A program made the position numbers and the translations under genes. This document shows positions 43,540 to 47,465 of a stretch of DNA of 47,465 nucleotides, one piece after another. This DNA is from DASSNR01 sp036278935 (GTDB taxonomy: Bacteria > Gemmatimonadota > Gemmatimonadetes > Gemmatimonadales > Gemmatimonadaceae). The stretch lies in contig DASUKA010000081.1 of the NCBI GenBank assembly GCA_036278935.1, positions 1 to 47,465 of the forward strand. Direction: 5' to 3'. Under the pieces are notes generated by a model, which saw only the letters and a program-made list of their open reading frames with translations, had not been told where the DNA came from and did not search any database. Within the stretch, counting starts at the first letter, position 1. Each line of letters begins with the position of its first letter.

Positions 43540-44286
43540 TCAGGGCGGACTCCGAAATCCACCCTTCCAACACTGCGCGGCCCTTCGCACGGGCCAGGGT
43601 GCCGCCGACGAGGCGGCGAGGGACGTGAGCGTCTGCTCGATCCGCGCGACGTAATTTGCCGGGAGCGGTGTGCCAAAGGTGCCGGCCCCTTCCGAGCCCC
43701 CTCCGCCCTCGCACGCGAAGAAGACGGTCATCTTCGTGCTATCCGGCCCCGAAGGGTAGATGCTATCGGAGGGCGTCAACCTCGAAGCGCTGTCCAACAC
43801 GTAGAGCGTGCTATCGTTATGTGGCAGAGGGGGGATAGTATCAGGTACCCAGTAGGAGCTATCGGGGCGGATCAACCGCGCGTAGGAATACAGCGCATGC
43901 GGATGGAGCAGCGTGAGAAGATGCCGCACCGCAAACACCCGGGCCTGGGACGACGCGCTGGGGTCGCTGGCCAGCTGAAGAGCCGCCGCCATGATGGTTG
44001 CATCGCGCCATTGATCGGCCTCCCGCCAGAACGCCTTGAGGGTGGCCAGATCAGTGTCGTGCGCGTGGGCCTGCATGTCCACGACCAATGCCGCAGCCTC
44101 CTGTAGGCATGTTTGATGGTTGCGGGCGACGCGAGCGCCCGTGGGGTCTGGATTGAGATGCACGACGATGGCGGCACCGCTCTCACAGCGGTGCCGATAG
44201 GTCTCCTGCTGCACCTGCGCGGCGGCGGGCCGCGCGAGGGCTAGCACGATTCCACCGCAGAATGCCGGGATGAAGAATGCTCGCAT
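43540..44286 (-). CDS. Secreted protein of unknown function
   Basis: A 248-residue exported protein. A signal peptide spans about residues 1-24 (MRAFFIPAFCGGIVLALARP then AAAQ). The mature part is helical with no recognised domain; three segments, CLQEAAALVVDMQAHAHD, FWREADQWRDATIMAAALQL and FAVRHLLTLLHPHALYSYARL, look like packed helices of a HEAT-like repeat. A Gly-rich loop with Cys (FFACEGGGGSEGAGTFG) lies near the C-terminus. The start is one base from the stop of the upstream lipoprotein ORF, so the genes are co-transcribed on the minus strand. No function can be assigned. Confidence 0.7.
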   Translation of the reverse strand: MRAFFIPAFCGGIVLALARPAAAQVQQETYRHRCESGAAIVVHLNPDPTGARVARNHQTCLQEAAALVVDMQAHAHDTDLATLKAFWREADQWRDATIMAAALQLASDPSASSQARVFAVRHLLTLLHPHALYSYARLIRPDSSYWVPDTIPPLPHNDSTLYVLDSASRLTPSDSIYPSGPDSTKMTVFFACEGGGGSEGAGTFGTPLPANYVARIEQTLTSLAASSAAPWPVRRAAQCWKGGFRSPP

Positions 44287-44287
44287 C

Positions 44288-45834
44288 TCATGGCCTCATG
44301 TTGCAAACGGGAGCGTTCTGTTGAAGCGGATCGAGAACGTCTTCGACAAAATCATTCGCGATCGAAACGGCGGCCCTGAACGTCGAGTCCAAGAGAAAAA
44401 CCTGGCGAACCAGCGTTGGGTCTTGTGTCCCAGGAAATTGGACCACCTTTTCCGCCTTCGTTTCGGTCTGTAAGGGCGTAGTCATCGTGTATGCCTGGAT
44501 CCAGTGATCGATTTCGTGCTTCTCGACGAGAGAATCCAGCTTCGCCATGTCCTTCTGCGTGCAGAAGGGTTCTGGCCCAATCTGGCGCTTGTAGAATGGA
44601 TCATTCTCGCGCAGTGACCGCTCGACATAGATCCCTTGGGGATGCCCGTGCGAGGCGGAGTCGACCACCCAGACGAGTTCCGCGACATACTGCATATTCA
44701 GGTTCGGACCAGCCCTGGCCACACCGCGCCGGATTTCGTCGGGATAGCTAAAAAAGTTGTGGCCCACAGTCCCGGTATCAATACTGTACCCCGTATCGCT
44801 AGGCACGATTCCGGGATACGGCGCTCTAAGTGGATCGCCTCCAACGTATTTAATCGCTGGCACGGTGGCCGTCATGGTCGGCGAGGCTGGATCCTGCCAG
44901 TTCGGCTCACCCTGTTGGCGGATCCGTGACGCGACGCCGAACGAGCCATGTCCCGTAACGTGCTCCCCACTTGCCGTCACCGTGAACTCAACGTCGGTAG
45001 GAACCACTGCAGGTCCGGTCAAGGGAACGCAGTTGCGATGTTCCCGTTTACGACATCGATTCCAACGATGCGCTTTCCATCTGACGATGCCTCGAAATGG
45101 GTGGGCACAAACGCGCTGCTGTCGCTCATCATGGCAGTGCAAGTAACGGGTTTACCACGCAGTGGTGACGTTGGCGTGCACGTCACCACCAACGTCGGGC
45201 CTGTCCGAACTCCGAGCGTGATTGCGTACGTCGCGCTCGCATGTCCGGTGAGATCGAACACCGGAAATTCAAGCGGACTCATGGGCGTGATGTCGAAGTG
45301 CGCGATGATCCCATTCGTCACGGCAAGCGTGGCGGTCGCTCCGAACGTGACGTTGTCCGGGCTCTCGGGTGGCGAGCAATCCGCTGGGTCAATGAGCTGG
45401 AGTGGTGTCTGACCGAGGATAGCGCCCGCCGAGTCGTAGCCGACCAACGTGCCACAGTGGCCACTGCACTGGATGGCGCCACTGCCGCGTACGGTCACGG
45501 TATCCACCAGGCCGGAAACCACCACCGAAATCGTGAGCGGCTGCGCGAAGCCCTGGGACAGGGAGGGCGTCACGCTGACGATCGCCGCGGTTCCGTCGCT
45601 CACGGCATCCGCGCGCGGCTTGATGGTCAGGCGCGGTGACCGGTCGAGGAAATAGCCGCTGTTCACCGAGTCATCATGCGTGAAGCCGCCACGCGGCGAC
45701 CCCGATGCGCTCGCGCCGGTGGGGTTGTGTTCCGTGCACGCTGCAGCTCCGAAGAGGATGAGGAGCGCAAGGACCGGGAGACACGCGCTTGCCCGGATGC
45801 TCGTACTGCCGGCTCGCGAATGCGTGGTGTTCAA
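44288..45834 (-). pseudogene. Frameshifted exported lipoprotein with HExxH motif
   Basis: Two overlapping frames look like one gene. The 5' frame (45834 to 45019, 271 residues) has a lipoprotein signal with lipobox GAAAC, Cys 33, and Ig-like beta segments. It stops just after KRIVGIDVVNGNIATAFP. The other frame then continues with PLTGPAVVPTDVEFTVTASG and ends at 44288 with a long C-terminal part containing KHEIDHWIQAY, an HExxH zinc-protease-like motif (44504-44518). A -1 frame change near 45020-45045 would join them into about 515 residues. No convincing start is seen for the second frame alone. It is a sequencing error, real decay or, less likely, programmed frameshifting; no canonical slippery heptamer is present. 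Confidence 0.7.
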
Positions 45835-45981
45835 GGGAGCTGAGGTGAAGGGTGGGACGGCAGAGTACCTTCACGGAGGGCGTTCTGCTGATTGCCGTTG
45901 CTCGTGCCATCATGGGCAGCGAGGTCCATCCAGACAACATTCCACATGCGACTATATGTGTTCAGACGCGAACATGTGTGC

Positions 45982-46749
45982 TCATCCGCGACTCTCGAGC
46001 GATCTGGATTTCGGCTGATCTTGGTCCGTGCCCGCTGGAAGTTGCTTCGTGCTCAGTATTCTCTCGAACCGCCCCAACAACGCGTCGAAGCCGCCTCGCT
46101 GTCTCGCCTCCTTGGGCATGATCGCCATGTATCGCCGAAATCGAGCGCTGACGGCGGACGGATCGGCAAATGGCAGGAGCACCACCACTCGCTTGCGCGT
46201 GCCCAGCGGATCGCGCAGCAGGTAGGCGGCCCTGAGCAGTAGCATCCACTCCAGAATGACATGCGCTGCCGGTAGCTGTTCCCTCCGCAGGTGCTTTTGA
46301 ATCGCTCTCACGGAGAGCCCCAGCGACGCCGCGATCTGCGCCACGCTGGAGTTGTCACGCTCGGTGGAGGCGGCGAACGCGATGAACGCGTCTATCATGG
46401 GATCCAAGCGGGGCCTTGCGCGCTCCACGGTCGCGAGCAATCGCCCCGCTGCGCTCTGAGCCTCCGCGCGCTCGATCATGGCATCCGCCGCCTGCGGCAG
46501 CTCCGCGCTCGCCAGGAACTCCACGCGGTCCGCATGGATGGTCGCCCCAAGCTCCAACGCCGATCCGCGCTCGGCGTCGCTGGATGACGCAACCAGCAGC
46601 ACCGGGAAGTCCGGAAACCTCCATCGAAGCGCCCCGAGCGCGGCCTGGAGGTCCTGACGGTCGCGCGCGGTCGCGTGGCAGATCACCACCGCTCCCTCAC
46701 CGCTCCGCGTCGAGATCCAGCCGTGCCGCGCGATGCGCCAGCTGCACAA
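45982..46749 (-). CDS. AraC-family transcriptional regulator, N-terminus probably frameshifted
   Basis: The ORF encodes 255 residues; its C-terminal half (about 130-235) has two helix-turn-helix units of AraC type (VAQIAASLGLSVRAIQKHLR and the later FADPSAVSARFRRYMAIMP). The N-terminal part resembles a receiver-like fold (VLLVASSSDAERGSALELGA) but is short. The only start is TTG 46749 just after a stop, which is suspicious. An overlapping frame (46861 to 46697) encodes MMSEWTRSGLRGVVRALMF and ARDPAVRTRLDVLLMGRAIV, which reads like the missing receiver start; a one-base shift near 46700 would join the two. It may control the neighbouring secreted-protein genes. Confidence 0.65.
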   Translation of the reverse strand: MCSWRIARHGWISTRSGEGAVVICHATARDRQDLQAALGALRWRFPDFPVLLVASSSDAERGSALELGATIHADRVEFLASAELPQAADAMIERAEAQSAAGRLLATVERARPRLDPMIDAFIAFAASTERDNSSVAQIAASLGLSVRAIQKHLRREQLPAAHVILEWMLLLRAAYLLRDPLGTRKRVVVLLPFADPSAVSARFRRYMAIMPKEARQRGGFDALLGRFERILSTKQLPAGTDQDQPKSRSLESRG

Positions 46750-47021
46750 TGGCTCGGCCCATCAACAACACGTCGAGCCGCGTACGGACCGCTGGATCCC
46801 GGGCGAACATCAGCGCCCGAACCACACCCCGAAGCCCGCTCCGAGTCCATTCGCTCATCATCGCTCGGCATGCCGCAACACGGAGGGATAGCACCGCCCG
46901 AATGCCACATTCGCCACCGCACGCAAGGCAGCTCCGGCCGATTTCCGGCCGGAGCGGGCTCGTGCGCGACAGCCGGAATTCGCTAGCTACCGGCCACGCG
47001 ATATCACGGTAGCACCGAGCG

Positions 47022-47465
47022 TCAGCGACGCGTCATCGCCGACGCGCCCGACGCGCCCGACGCGCCCGCCACGGTCGACCGCGGCCCCCACACCGGGTAT
47101 GGCACGCCCGCCAGCCGGTTGATCGCTATCGCCTGCAGGGTGAGCAGCACGACCGCCGCCATGAGCACCGCCATCTGCTCGGGCGTGCGCAGCAGGCCGA
47201 GTGCGATAATGAGCGTGGTGGCGCCGGCGGGAGGGTGCGGCGCGCGCAGCAGTACCATGAGTCCGCTGGTGAGGCCGAGCGAGAGCGCGGCGGCGCCAAT
47301 GTGCGCGGCGGTGACGCCCGTCATCATGGCGGGTGGCGCGTGTAGCAGGTGGAAGGCGGCGAGGCTCGCCCAGCCGGCGGCCACGCCGATGAGATGTCCG
47401 ACGACCGCGTTCCGCGGACTGGCCGACGGCGCGAGCGGCGTGTAGAAGAAGAGAAAGGCCGTCGG
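47022..47465 (-). CDS. HPP-family membrane protein, partial (5' end beyond window)
   Basis: The frame stays open to the window edge, so the protein begins beyond base 47465. Visible residues include TPLAPSASPRNAVVGHLIGV, AAFHLLHAPPAMMTG and the HPP signature APHPPAGATTLIIALG (near 47226-47270), then helices to PVWGPR. The C-terminus ends with three Gly-Ala-Ser repeats from a 9-bp tandem repeat GACGCGCCC (about 47041-47070). HPP proteins are four-helix membrane proteins; a nitrite-transport role has been proposed for plant members, not established here. Confidence 0.88.
   Translation of the reverse strand, partial: PTAFLFFYTPLAPSASPRNAVVGHLIGVAAGWASLAAFHLLHAPPAMMTGVTAAHIGAAALSLGLTSGLMVLLRAPHPPAGATTLIIALGLLRTPEQMAVLMAAVVLLTLQAIAINRLAGVPYPVWGPRSTVAGASGASGASAMTRR

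Noticed and set aside
45019..45045. Programmed -1 frameshift in the lipoprotein gene
   Set aside because: No X-XXY-YYZ slippery heptamer is seen at the joint. Random mutation or base-call error is simpler.

Overview
The window is high-GC bacterial chromosome, about 65-70 % GC by eye over most of its length, densely packed and mostly on the + strand. Gene content and style suggest a Gemmatimonadota-like organism: a diderm-type PilQ secretin, several sigma-54 activators, Ser/Thr kinases, a large BTAD/AAA/TPR regulator and many Arg-rich proteins. The phylum call is inference; there is no rRNA or marker tree here. I saw no tRNA, rRNA, CRISPR array, complete insertion sequence or prophage.

Layout. 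(1) 1-4298: end of a multi-TM DUF2339-like protein, a CBS-domain protein, and a lower-GC accessory pair (lipoprotein plus an Ig-like surface protein broken by an in-frame TAG). (2) 4451-6216 (-): arfB-type ribosome-rescue hydrolase and a CNNM/CorC (HlyC-type) transporter. (3) 6372-12030: two consecutive NtrB/NtrC-type pairs, the first PilS/PilR-like. (4) 12389-20604: type IV pilus operon with four pilin-like proteins (FimT/GspH-, PilV-, PilW- and PilX-like), then pilM-N-O-P-Q, closed by a clear rho-independent terminator. A sigma-54-like -24/-12 site lies just before the first pilin gene. (5) 20789-30461: aroC-aroK, a short Smg/DUF494 protein, then topA-trmFO-xerC-hslV-hslU, an order known from Firmicutes. 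(6) 30477-36237: argF, bcp, gcvT, mogA/moaB, a sigma-54 activator with a degenerate receiver, and a conserved unknown. (7) 36238-41631: accessory block with lower GC (about 53-57 % in samples), holding an HD-GYP membrane protein, a perfect 20-bp palindrome, two possible micro-ORFs and a 1046-aa BTAD regulator whose C-terminal third has a different base composition. (8) 41632-43389: a Ser/Thr kinase with a pseudokinase domain fused in front. (9) 43540-47465 (-): secreted protein, a frameshifted lipoprotein with an HExxH motif, an AraC-type regulator with a probable frameshift, and an HPP-family membrane protein cut by the window edge.

The strongest structural signal outside genes is a family of purine/pyrimidine-rich palindromic intergenic elements at about 12031-12301, 25556-25679, 28045-28281 and 33120-33230. 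The first and third are inverted copies of each other with 24-, 20- and 13-nt exact matches in mirrored order, and the fourth runs into the N-terminus of the mogA-like gene. Other points of interest are the pseudokinase-kinase fusion, the pilus locus with two NtrBC pairs, the compositionally chimeric BTAD gene, and three reading-frame disruptions in accessory genes that could be real decay or assembly error.
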